The notes under the pieces were generated by a model. The model did no database searches. It was not told the DNA's origin and worked only from the letters and a program-made list of their open reading frames with translations. From assembly GCA_965221855.1 (NCBI GenBank), contig CBDCSV010000001.1, forward strand, positions 186,001-250,000: a stretch of DNA of 64,000 nt. Direction: 5' to 3'. Of the stretch, positions 34,298-42,873 are shown piece after piece (position 1 is the stretch's first letter; the number at the start of each line of letters is the position of its first letter). This DNA comes from JAJDXO01 sp965221855. GTDB taxonomy: Bacteria; Pseudomonadota; Alphaproteobacteria; Rhodospirillales; UBA2165. The translations under genes were made by a program, and so were the position numbers.

Positions 34298-35346
34298 AGC
34301 GTTTCATATTTTGACGGAAGCGTATCCTGCGTTTTTGAAGTAGTTGGCGCATTGCTGTGGCTCGATGGTGTCGATGAGGCTCCCGAGATGGCGCCATAAG
34401 TCGTCGATCTCCCGCTTCTGGGCGTTTCTCATCCAGTGCTTGATTTGGGCAAAGGTCTGCTCGATGGGATTGAGGTCGGGGGAATATTTGGGCAGGAGCC
34501 ACAGCTTGGCTCCGGCGGCACGGATGGCGTTTCGCACGGCTTTTGACTTGTGGCTGCCGAGATTGTCCATGATGACGATGTCGCCGGGCACCAGGGTCGG
34601 CACGAGCAGCTGCTCGACGTAGGCGCGGAAGCACACGCCATTGATGGGGCCGTCGAAGACGCAGGGCGCGGTGAACCGGTCGCAGCGCAGCGCGCCGATG
34701 AAGGTCAGGGTGTGCCACCGCCCATGGGGGGCAAAGCCGCGGACCCGCTCCCCTTTCGGCCCCCAGCCGCGCAGCGGGGCCATATTGGTCCGGATCCAGG
34801 TTTCATCAATGAATACCAGCCGTTCGGGATCAAGCTTTGCCTGCCACGCCTTCCAGCGCCTGCGATGGCGGGCGATGTCCGCGCGCGCCCGTTCAACGGC
34901 GAACAGGGTTTTTTTTAAAGCGCAGCCCTTCACGGCGCAGAAACAGCCATACCGTGCTGTGGGATACCCTGACACCCCGAGCGGCCAACTCGTCTCTCAA
35001 CCGATGCAGCGTCAGATGCGGCTCCTGGTCGATCCGGCCGACAATGAACTCCCGATGGGGCTCAAGAACCCGGCGGCGGTGACCGCCCATCTTGCCGGGC
35101 GCAACACTCCCCGTCCGCCGGTAGCGCTGCGACCACTTAACCACGCTCGAAACCGCAACCCCAAACCGAGCCGCTACAGCGCGGCAACTCTCCCCCGCCA
35201 AAACCGCCAAAACAACACGCTCTCGCAAATCAATCGAATAAGGTCTCGCCATGAATGCTGGCCTCCTTGCCCAGCATCCATCTTGAATCATGGTTCGCCC
35301 ATACTTGGGAATCCCTAAAATGATTCAATCAATCTCAAATACGCTC
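34297..35346 (-). mobile_element. IS630-family insertion sequence, type A copy 2 (1050 bp)
   Basis: It has the same ends, length and coding content as the copy at 2311-3360, with TA at 34295-34296 and 35347-35348. It sits in CTAG exactly between two convergent genes, and both keep their TAG stop because the element begins GAG and ends CTC. Confidence 0.95.
34304..35252 (-). CDS. IS630-family transposase, frameshifted in two ORFs (type A copy 2)
   Basis: The translation is identical to that of copy 1: ORF A from the ATG at 35252 to 34893, and ORF B ending at 34304, overlapping at eight A on the coding strand. The DDE motifs VFIDETW, IVMDNLGSHKS and YSPDLNPIEQ are intact. Confidence 0.9.
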
Positions 35347-36488
35347 TAGTCCTTGAGCATCTCCCGGGCGATGATCACCTGCTGGATTTGGGTGGTGCCC
35401 TCGTAGATACGGAACAGCCGCACGCCGCGGTAGAAGCGCTCGATGGGGTATTCGGCAATGTAGCCGGCGCCGCCGAAAATCTGCACCGCCCGGTCCGCGA
35501 CCCGGCCGACCATTTCCGAGCAATACATCTTGGCGCACGCCGCTTCGAGAGTAATCACCTCGCCGTCGTCCCGGCGTTTTGCCGCGTCCATCAGCATGCA
35601 GCGCGCGGCGTACATCTCGGCCTGGCTGTCGGCGAGCATGGCCTGGATAAGCTGGAAATCCGCGATGGGGCGGCCGAACTGCTCCCGTTCCTTGGCGTAG
35701 TTGACGCTCTCCTCGATCAGCCGCTCGGCGGCGCCGACCGACATGCCGGCAATCCGGAGCCGGCCCCGGTCGAGGACCTTCATGGCGATCTTGAAGCCCT
35801 GGCCTTCCTTGCCGATGAGATTGGCGGCGGGCACCCGGCAATCCTCGAAAATGATGTCGGCGGTGTGGGTGCCCCGTTGGCCCATTTTGACATCGGGCCT
35901 GCCGACGCTGAGGCCGGGGGAGTCCCGCTCGACGATGAAGGCGGAAACACCGGCGGCGCCCGGCGTGTCGAGGTCCGTGCGGGCCATCACGGTGAAGACG
36001 CCGGCGTGGGGCGCGTGGGTGATGAAGCGTTTGGTGCCGTTCAGAATGTAGTCGTCCCCATCCCGGCGCGCCGAGGTCTTCAGTGAACCGGCATCGGACC
36101 CGGAACCCGGCTCGGTGAGCGCAAACGACGCGATGATCTCACCGGAGGCGATGCCGGGCAGGTATTTCCGTTTCTGTTCCTCGGTTCCGTCCATGGCGAT
36201 GCCCTGGGCGCCGATCCCGATGTTAGTCCCGAAGGCGGTGGAGAAGGGGGGCGTGGCCCTGCCGAAGATCACGTTGACCAGGGCGTCATCGACCATGCCG
36301 AGGCCGAGGCCGCTGTACTCCTCGGGCAGCGACAGGCCGTACAGGCCCATGGCCTTCATTTCGTCCTCCACGTCCTCGGGTATTGCGTCCTCTTCCTCGA
36401 CCTGGGCTTCGAGGGGGATCAGCCGTTCGCGAACGAAGCGCTCCAGCGTATTGATCAGTTGGGTTCTGGTATCTTGATCCAACGGCAT
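35346..36488 (-). CDS. acyl-CoA dehydrogenase
   Basis: The 380-residue flavoenzyme shows the full acyl-CoA dehydrogenase pattern: FALTEPGSGSDAGSLKTSARR (FAD region, about 125-145), RVPAANLIGKEGQGFKIAM, VQIFGGAGYIAEYPIERFYRGVRLFRIYEGTTQIQ. The Glu in IYEGT is the usual catalytic base. It oxidises an acyl-CoA to the enoyl-CoA and passes electrons to ETF. It is the last gene of the minus-strand arm of the GntR-centred cluster. Its stop lies at the IS border and is preserved. Confidence 0.93.
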   Translation of the reverse strand: MPLDQDTRTQLINTLERFVRERLIPLEAQVEEEDAIPEDVEDEMKAMGLYGLSLPEEYSGLGLGMVDDALVNVIFGRATPPFSTAFGTNIGIGAQGIAMDGTEEQKRKYLPGIASGEIIASFALTEPGSGSDAGSLKTSARRDGDDYILNGTKRFITHAPHAGVFTVMARTDLDTPGAAGVSAFIVERDSPGLSVGRPDVKMGQRGTHTADIIFEDCRVPAANLIGKEGQGFKIAMKVLDRGRLRIAGMSVGAAERLIEESVNYAKEREQFGRPIADFQLIQAMLADSQAEMYAARCMLMDAAKRRDDGEVITLEAACAKMYCSEMVGRVADRAVQIFGGAGYIAEYPIERFYRGVRLFRIYEGTTQIQQVIIAREMLKD

Positions 36489-36593
36489 GAGACCGCGTCC
36501 TGTTCCATATTCCGATTCGAGGAGAGCATAACCAATGCTCCGCCGGCGCCCAAGGCCGCTTGGCCGGGCCGAATTTCGTCCATCGCCGGGGCG

Positions 36594-37580
36594 TCAGGCC
36601 GAACCGGTCATCCACTTGACCGCCTCGATCATCGCGGCGGGGTTGGCCTTGCCTTGTCCGGCGATATCCAGCGCCGTCCCGTGACCGACGGAAGAGAACC
36701 GGATCGGGGTGCCGATGATGACGCCCGCGGAACCGTGCCGCGCGAGTAACTTCGCGGGAACGTGCCCCTGGTCGTGAAGCATCATCACGAAAGCATCCAC
36801 GTCTTCGCGCTGAAGCATCAGGTCGGCGGGCGCCGGGCCTTCGATGCGGATGCCCGCGGCTCGGAGGCGTTCGATGGCGGGGATGATGGTCTCGGCCTCC
36901 TCGTCCCCCATCAGTCCGTCCTCGCTGGCGTGCGGATTGACGCCGGAGACCATGATCGACGGATCGGCATCTCCCGTCGCAACGAGGGTGTCGTGAACGG
37001 CGCGGATGACCGCCTCGACCCGTGGACGCGTAATCAGCTCCAGCGCCTTCCGGACGCTGGTGTGCAGGGTGCAGTGGGCGATATTGGTCTTGCCGAAGGA
37101 CAGCATCAGAAAGATATCCTCCGGCGGCGTGCCGAACTCCTGGGAGAGCAGCGACGCGTATCCCTCGTACTCGATGCCGGCGAGGTTGATGGAAGACTTG
37201 GTGTTCGGCGCCGCGACCACGGCCGCGGCCTTCCCGGCGAGCGCCGCCCTGACGGCCTGCACGCCGCTGTCGAACTGGGCCCGGCCGTTGTGGGCGTTGA
37301 TTTCGCCGAGCGCCACGGGCCGGTTGCCGAAATGGTCGAGCGCAACGACGGGCACCGCCTCGGCGGCCCAATCCACACTGTCCACCCGGTCATAGCCCGT
37401 GATCGTGCAGCCAAGACCGCCGCCGTCTATATGGGCCTGGATGGCGCTCATATCTCCGAACAGTACGGGCCGGCACACCCGGCGGACCTCGGGCGCCGTC
37501 GCGGCCTTCAGGCATATCTCGGGGCCGATGCCGGCCGGGTCGCCGGTGGTGAGAGCGATGATGGGCAGATTGTCGGTCAC
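36594..37580 (-). CDS. PdxA-family NAD-dependent dehydrogenase
   Basis: The 328-residue product is in the PdxA family: GDPAGIGPEI near the N-terminus, HTSVRKAL, HDQGHVPAKLL, and the C-terminal TPIRFSSVGHGTALDIAGQGKANPAAM. The family includes the vitamin B6 enzyme, 4-phospho-D-threonate dehydrogenases and dihydrodiol dehydrogenases such as TphB. The catabolic neighbours make a non-B6 role more likely. The start is GTG at 37580, seven bases behind GGAGG; an upstream open extension has no such signal. Confidence 0.85.
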   Translation of the reverse strand: MTDNLPIIALTTGDPAGIGPEICLKAATAPEVRRVCRPVLFGDMSAIQAHIDGGGLGCTITGYDRVDSVDWAAEAVPVVALDHFGNRPVALGEINAHNGRAQFDSGVQAVRAALAGKAAAVVAAPNTKSSINLAGIEYEGYASLLSQEFGTPPEDIFLMLSFGKTNIAHCTLHTSVRKALELITRPRVEAVIRAVHDTLVATGDADPSIMVSGVNPHASEDGLMGDEEAETIIPAIERLRAAGIRIEGPAPADLMLQREDVDAFVMMLHDQGHVPAKLLARHGSAGVIIGTPIRFSSVGHGTALDIAGQGKANPAAMIEAVKWMTGSA

Positions 37581-37677
37581 GTCCTGACCTCCGTCCGAGG
37601 CGTTGGCGGCATGATGCGCCATCCCTCCCTTTCGAGTCGATAGACCATGCAATCGTCCTGGCCGAAACGGCGGCGCA

Positions 37678-38163
37678 TCACGAGGTCCGGCATGCGATGA
37701 AGTTCACGCCCTTGACGGACATGACGACGGCGCCGTCCCCGTTCGTCACCTCGACGGCCGATTGAACGATCCCCCGGGACGGGTCCGACTTGGATCGCCG
37801 GGCGCTCTCGATGGTGAGCCGAACCGTCAGCACGTCGCCGGCATAAACCGGGGCGGGCCATTTCAAATCCGTGAGGCCGGGGGAAGACAGGCTGGAAACG
37901 TTGGAAAGATAGTGCCGGGCGAAGAGCCGCATCATCAGGCCCGCGGTGTACCAGCCGCTGGCGATGATGGCGCCGAAGGGGCCCTTCGCGGCCTCTTCCG
38001 GACTGATGTGGATGTCCTGCGGGTCGTAAAGTCTTGCGAAGGCGAGCATTTCGTCTTCATCGGCCGTCACCGTACCGAGGATATGAACCGCGCCTGGCTC
38101 GTAATCCTCGAAATACCGGTCGCGGCCGGGCGACGTGAAGGGGAGGCTGTTCTGATCGTTCAT
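37678..38163 (-). CDS. MaoC-family hydratase
   Basis: The 161-residue hotdog-fold protein has the hydratase motif ARLYDPQDIHISPEEAAKGPFGAIIASGWYTAGLMMRLF at about residues 42-80, with the Asp and His of the (R)-hydratase site. LKWPAPVYAGDVLTVRL is also typical of the group. It would hydrate or dehydrate an enoyl thioester. It is 11 bases downstream of the ThDP enzyme gene. The ATG at 38163 was chosen over a much longer upstream frame. Confidence 0.88.
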   Translation of the reverse strand: MNDQNSLPFTSPGRDRYFEDYEPGAVHILGTVTADEDEMLAFARLYDPQDIHISPEEAAKGPFGAIIASGWYTAGLMMRLFARHYLSNVSSLSSPGLTDLKWPAPVYAGDVLTVRLTIESARRSKSDPSRGIVQSAVEVTNGDGAVVMSVKGVNFIACRTS

Positions 38164-38174
38164 ACCCGAACCAG

Positions 38175-39794
38175 TCAGTAGCGGGAAAATTCCTGGTTTT
38201 CCTTGGTCACGAACTCCGCCAGGACCGTCGCGCCATCCTTGTTGGCCGCCAATGCGTCCTTCAGGGCCGGCACGATATCCCCAGGCTGTTCGACCCTGAA
38301 GGCCGCCGCCCCAAGCGCCCGCCCTAGCTCCGCGTAGTTGCCGCCGACGGCCATGGTGCCGTACTTCTCGTCGGAGACCTTGAGGACCGAACGTTCGGCC
38401 GCCATCATGCCGTTGTTGAACACCACCGTCATGGTGGCGATGTCGTTCCGCGCGGCGGTCTCGATGTCCATGCCGACCATGCCGATGGCGCTGTCGCCCA
38501 TGAAGTTGATGCAGGTCTTCTCCGGCGCCGCCAGCTTGGCGCCGATGGTAAGGCCGAGGCCGTGCCCGAGCTGCGTCGATTTTCCCCAACCCATGTAGGA
38601 GCGGGGCGCGGTGGTCTCCCAGAACGGGACCACCTGTTCGCGTGGGCTGCCCGAATCGTGGGTGACGATGGCGTTGTCCCGGTCGACCAGTTTCATCATC
38701 TCGTGGGTGATGCGGTAGGGATTGAGCGGCACCTCGTCCGACGTGAGCCGGTCCCGCCACTCGGCGAGCCAGGCCTCCTTTGCCGCACGCACCGCCTCGG
38801 CCCGTTCCGTGGACGGCGTTACGCGGTCGCCAATGGCCTCTTTTAGTTGGGACAGGGTGATCTTCGCGTCCCCCAACAGCGCCTGTTCGACCCGCTGGTC
38901 CTTGTTGATGTCGTCCTCGTGGTTGGTGGCGTGGATGATGCGTTTGCCGGCCGGCACGTTCGGGTTGAACGGGGAGGCGGTCAGGCTGCTGCCGACCGCG
39001 AACACGACGTCGGCGTCTCTCAGATACTCGGTCAGCGGGCGGGACGCCGATATGGTTGATGCCCCAAGGGAGAGGGGATGGGTTTCGGGAAATCCGCTTT
39101 TGCCGGGATTGGTGGTGAGGACCGGGGCATCCAGCAGTTCGGCGAGCGCGACCAGTTCGTCCGTGGCCCCGGCCCAGAGAATACCGGCGCCCGCGAAGAA
39201 TACCGGGGACTTGGCTTCAACCAATATCTGAGCCGCGGCCTCTATATCACTGGGATTGGGTGCGGATTTCAACGGCGCGGGCGGCGTGTAGTCCAGTTCA
39301 CCCGGGAACTCGGCCTGTGAAACGGAGGGAGGAACCTCCAATAGCACCGGGCCGGACTTGCCGGACCGCAGAAGGTGATAGGCCCGGCGGAGGACGCGCG
39401 GTATTTCCTCGACCCGGTCGATTCTCGTCGCCCATTTCGTGATATGGCGGAAATTGTCGACCGCCGAAAACACGGGCCGCGTGTTTTGCCGGCCCAACTC
39501 CGCACCGCCCGGGATGACGAGCAGCGGAACATTCTCACTGTAGGCCTGTGCGACGCCGGCAAATGCGTTCTCGATTCCCGGACCCGCCTGGGAGCCGAAC
39601 ACGCCGATGGATTTGCCGCCGGTCGCCCGGCTGTAACCGTCGGCCATGCCGACGCCCACGCGCTCCTGCCGGCAGAGGATGGGCCGGATACCGATCTCGG
39701 CGCAGGGCTCGATCAGGGCATTGCGGGGGTAGCAGGACAGAAACCCTGTACCTTCCCGCCGGAGTATTTCCGTGATGGCTTCGGCGCCGTTCAT
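38175..39794 (-). CDS. thiamine-pyrophosphate-dependent enzyme, no. 2
   Basis: The 539-residue protein has PYR, central and PP domains. Glu44 in LCRQERVGVGMADGYSR is the expected activating residue. The ThDP motif is MGDSAIGMVGMDIETAARND to FNNG, with GDS in place of the more common GDG. The start ATG overlaps the Ldh-family gene stop (ATGA). Its position between a dehydrogenase and a MaoC hydratase suggests it acts on a 2-oxo acid or acyl intermediate; the exact reaction is unknown. Confidence 0.87.
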   Translation of the reverse strand: MNGAEAITEILRREGTGFLSCYPRNALIEPCAEIGIRPILCRQERVGVGMADGYSRATGGKSIGVFGSQAGPGIENAFAGVAQAYSENVPLLVIPGGAELGRQNTRPVFSAVDNFRHITKWATRIDRVEEIPRVLRRAYHLLRSGKSGPVLLEVPPSVSQAEFPGELDYTPPAPLKSAPNPSDIEAAAQILVEAKSPVFFAGAGILWAGATDELVALAELLDAPVLTTNPGKSGFPETHPLSLGASTISASRPLTEYLRDADVVFAVGSSLTASPFNPNVPAGKRIIHATNHEDDINKDQRVEQALLGDAKITLSQLKEAIGDRVTPSTERAEAVRAAKEAWLAEWRDRLTSDEVPLNPYRITHEMMKLVDRDNAIVTHDSGSPREQVVPFWETTAPRSYMGWGKSTQLGHGLGLTIGAKLAAPEKTCINFMGDSAIGMVGMDIETAARNDIATMTVVFNNGMMAAERSVLKVSDEKYGTMAVGGNYAELGRALGAAAFRVEQPGDIVPALKDALAANKDGATVLAEFVTKENQEFSRY

Positions 39795-40921
39795 GGGTCG
39801 CTCCCTTCGAGCAGGTACGGCGCATTGCATTCCCGCGCCACATCCTTGATTTCCTGGGCTAACCGATCAGTCGCCGGGATTCCCGACTTGGACCTTTCGG
39901 CGTAGGCCGCGCGCTCCGGGTCTCCGGCGACCAGAACGGGCTGGCCGGGGTCCGCGGGCTCGGTTGCGTGCAGGGCGTCGATCAGGTCGTCCATCTCATC
40001 CGGAAACCCGTCATCGCCGCGCACCGCCGCGGGGTCCGCGGCGAGAAAGAAGTGCCCGACATTGCCGGCCGTTTGTGACCGGCCGGTGAATTCATCGACC
40101 CGGAACATGGCCGCGCCGGAAAGCACGCTCGACAGGATATCCACCATGGCGGCCAGTCCGTAGCCCTTGTGGCTGCCCATCTCCCGGCTGCCGCCGAGGG
40201 GGGTTAGTTTTCGCGCTTCCATTGCCGCCGGCGCATCGGCTGTCGGCCGGCCCTCCCGGTCCATTGCCCACCCGAGGGGAATGTCGATGCCGGCGCGAAC
40301 CGCGACCGAGAGCTTGCCGATGGCGACCGTGCTGGTCGCCATGTCCAGGAGGAACGGCGGATTGCGGCGCGCCGGGGCGGCGAAGGCGATGGGGTTGGTC
40401 CCGAACATGGTCCGTTTGCCGAAGGTGGGTACGACCAGGGAACTCGGCGTGCCGGTCAGGGAAATACCGATCAGACCTTCCTCGGGGGCCATGGCCGCGT
40501 AATAGCCGGCGGCGCCGTAATGATTGGAGTTCCGAACGCTGACCAGGCCGATGCCGGATTGCTTCGCCTTGCCGATGGCCAGGCCCATCGCCTTCTCAGC
40601 GACCGGATGGCCCAGCCCATGACCGCCGTCGATCAGCGCCATGGACGGCAAATCCCGAACCACCCTGATTTCGCCGTCGACGATGATCTTTCCGTCCCGC
40701 CGCATGTTCCGGTAACCCGGCAGCATACCGATCCCGTGGGAATCGATGCCTTTGAGGTCGGTGTCGACCATGACCCGGGCCGCGGTGTCGGCGTAGCCGC
40801 CGGGCATTCCCCAGGCGGTGAATATTTCGACGATCTGGCGGTTGAGCAGATCCGCGGGGACGGTGAGCACGGGTCGGACTACCTCTGGAGCGGCGCCGCT
40901 TGACCGGCGCAAGCTTGACAT
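39791..40921 (-). CDS. Ldh2-family (malate/L-lactate type) NAD(P)-dependent dehydrogenase
   Basis: The product is about 376 residues. Family segments are DLKGIDSHGIGMLPGY with the catalytic His, VRNSNHYGAAGYYAAMA, MFGTNPIAFAAPA and SHKGYGLAAMVDILSSVLSGA. The fold is unrelated to normal lactate dehydrogenase; members reduce or oxidise 2-hydroxy or imino acids. A GTG at 40930 is also open; ATG at 40921 is preferred. It is the first gene of the minus arm and is divergent from the GntR gene, with 71 bases between them. Confidence 0.88.
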   Translation of the reverse strand: MSSLRRSSGAAPEVVRPVLTVPADLLNRQIVEIFTAWGMPGGYADTAARVMVDTDLKGIDSHGIGMLPGYRNMRRDGKIIVDGEIRVVRDLPSMALIDGGHGLGHPVAEKAMGLAIGKAKQSGIGLVSVRNSNHYGAAGYYAAMAPEEGLIGISLTGTPSSLVVPTFGKRTMFGTNPIAFAAPARRNPPFLLDMATSTVAIGKLSVAVRAGIDIPLGWAMDREGRPTADAPAAMEARKLTPLGGSREMGSHKGYGLAAMVDILSSVLSGAAMFRVDEFTGRSQTAGNVGHFFLAADPAAVRGDDGFPDEMDDLIDALHATEPADPGQPVLVAGDPERAAYAERSKSGIPATDRLAQEIKDVARECNAPYLLEGSDP

Positions 40922-40992
40922 GCGTGGCACCCAGCGGCCACTCTTCTCGCAATCATCCTATCGATGGGTGTTTTAACTCACAAGGCGTGGAA

Positions 40993-41760
40993 ATGGCCGC
41001 GAAACCAGCTCTTCGATCGGTGCAGGGGTCGGGCCCCAGACAGGATTTCAACGGTCCGGCGACCTACGCCGACATGATTGTCGCCGACGTGCGCGAGGCG
41101 GTGTTTGCCCGCCGGATGATCCCGGGTGATTTCCTTGGTTCGGAAAAGGATGTTGCCGCGCGGTTCGGCGTCAGCCGCAACACGGCGAGGGATGCGCTCC
41201 GCACATTGGAAGCGCTCGGCATCGTCGATATCCGCGTGGGCGCGGGCGGCGGCGCCCGGATTGCATCGGGAAGCCCCGATAAATTCGCCGAGGCTCTCGC
41301 CATTCAGTTCAATCTTGCCGGCGTCAGCGAAGTGGAAATCCTGGATGCGCAATGGGCGATCGAAGGGATGGCGGCGGAACTCGCGGCGGCCCATGCCACG
41401 GAATATGATCTGCAACATCTGGGCGAGCTGCTCGCCGAAGCCGAACGCCTCGAGGATGATCCGGCGGCCTTTGCCGACAGCAGCATGCGCTTTCACATGG
41501 CGATTGCCGAAGCATCCCACAACCGCGCCTTGGTGGCGCAACTGATCGCGATCCGTCATGTGGTGTGGCCGTCGGGCGGCGCCAGTGAAACAAAAACCAG
41601 ATCCGGGAAAATTCTGGCCTGCCACCGCAAGCTATATGAACTGATCGCCGCAAGAGACGGGGCGGGAGCCCGGGACCTGATGCACGATCACTTGTCGAGC
41701 ATTCGGGCGTTCCGCTCGGAAAAATCAAAGGGTAAAGTCGAGGAAATCAATCGCGTCTAG
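40993..41760 (+). CDS. GntR/FCD-family transcriptional regulator
   Basis: The 255-residue protein has an N-terminal winged helix (MIVADVREAVFARRMIPGDFLGSEKDVAARFGVSRNTARDALRTLEALGIVDI, about residues 28-80) and a C-terminal FCD ligand domain. The metal-binding text includes FHMAIAEASHN. The ATG at 40993 follows AAGGCGTGG. It lies between two divergent arms (Ldh to acyl-CoA dehydrogenase on minus; LigB to aldehyde dehydrogenase on plus), so it probably controls both. No clear palindrome was found in the 71-bp divergent region. Confidence 0.88.
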   Translation: MAAKPALRSVQGSGPRQDFNGPATYADMIVADVREAVFARRMIPGDFLGSEKDVAARFGVSRNTARDALRTLEALGIVDIRVGAGGGARIASGSPDKFAEALAIQFNLAGVSEVEILDAQWAIEGMAAELAAAHATEYDLQHLGELLAEAERLEDDPAAFADSSMRFHMAIAEASHNRALVAQLIAIRHVVWPSGGASETKTRSGKILACHRKLYELIAARDGAGARDLMHDHLSSIRAFRSEKSKGKVEEINRV

Positions 41761-41784
41761 CCGGGCGCGGGAAGGGGAAAGGAC

Positions 41785-42807
41785 ATGGCAGAGATCATTT
41801 ACGGTTTCGGGTCGTCGCATGGACCGCTTTTGTCGACGCCGCCGGAGAAATGGGATTTGCGCGCGGCCGACGACAAGAAGAACCCGTCGCATCCGTTCCG
41901 GGGAGACTTCTACACTTGGCCGGAACTCTACGAACACCGGAAGTCGGAGAACGATTTCGAGAAAGAGATCGAGATCGGCGTGCGGGAAGGCCGCGCCGAA
42001 CGGAATCACAAGAGCCTCGATGCGCTGGCCGATAAGTTCGAGGAGGTCGATCCCGATATCTGCGTCGTGGTCGGCGACGACCAGCACGAATGGTTCCACG
42101 ACCAGGTCCAGCCTTCATTCACCGTCTATTTCGGCGACGAGGTGATCAACACGGGGCTGACGCAGGAAGCTTACGACGCCATGGCCCAGCGCTCTCTCGG
42201 TCTGGCGTTGTCGCTGGCCGCCAATCATCCCCCGGAGGATCACAGCTATCCCGTTCCGACGGGACTGGCGCACCGGATCATCGAGCAGGCGATCGACGAC
42301 GAGTTCGATATAGCGACCTCGGGCGAGCAGCCGAGCAACGAAAAAGGCCTGATCGGTGTCGGTCACGCGGTCGGCTTCATCTATCGCCGCATTCTCCGCG
42401 ACAAGCCGGTGCCGGTCATCCCGATCCTGCTCAATACCTTCTTCCCGCCCAACCAGCCGACGCCGAAACGGTGCTACGAGTTCGGACAGTCCATCGGCCG
42501 GGCGATCAAGTCGTGGGGCGAAAACAAGCGGGTGGCCGTCTGCGCGTCGGGCGGGGTGAGTCACTTCGTGATCGATGAGGATTTCGATGACCGGATATTG
42601 AAGGCGATGGCGGCGCGGGACGTGGACACCCTCATCAACGAGCCCAATCACATGTTCCGGTCCGGCACGTCGGAGACCAAGAACTGGATCACCGTCAGCG
42701 GCATCCTGTCCGAGACCAGCCTGGAAATGAACCTGCTGGATTACGTGCCCTGCTATCGTTCCGAGGCGGGGACGGGGAACGCCATGGCATTCGCCACCTG
42801 GCAATAA
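41785..42807 (+). CDS. LigB-family extradiol ring-cleavage dioxygenase
   Basis: The 340-residue protein belongs to class III extradiol dioxygenases (LigB domain). His12 in FGSSHGPLL is the first iron ligand position, VVVGDDQHEWFHD lies near 95-106, and His260 in ASGGVSHFVID corresponds to the acid-base His of LigB. These enzymes open a catecholic ring next to a hydroxyl using Fe(II) and oxygen. It is the first structural gene after the regulator. Ring substrate unknown; a protocatechuate-like or larger aromatic acid is possible. Confidence 0.87.
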   Translation: MAEIIYGFGSSHGPLLSTPPEKWDLRAADDKKNPSHPFRGDFYTWPELYEHRKSENDFEKEIEIGVREGRAERNHKSLDALADKFEEVDPDICVVVGDDQHEWFHDQVQPSFTVYFGDEVINTGLTQEAYDAMAQRSLGLALSLAANHPPEDHSYPVPTGLAHRIIEQAIDDEFDIATSGEQPSNEKGLIGVGHAVGFIYRRILRDKPVPVIPILLNTFFPPNQPTPKRCYEFGQSIGRAIKSWGENKRVAVCASGGVSHFVIDEDFDDRILKAMAARDVDTLINEPNHMFRSGTSETKNWITVSGILSETSLEMNLLDYVPCYRSEAGTGNAMAFATWQ

Positions 42808-42873
42808 GGCGCGGCACGCGCCGCGCAATTTCTCGAAACGACCGGCAAAGCCGGCACTACATGGGAGGAATAA

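Noticed and set aside
36594..37580. PdxA-family gene considered as vitamin B6 biosynthesis pdxA
   Set aside because: The family is mixed, and the neighbours are catabolic with no other B6 gene. The specific role is therefore left open.
40931..40992. Operator for the GntR regulator in the divergent promoter region
   Set aside because: No convincing inverted repeat of the GntR type could be seen in these 62 bases.
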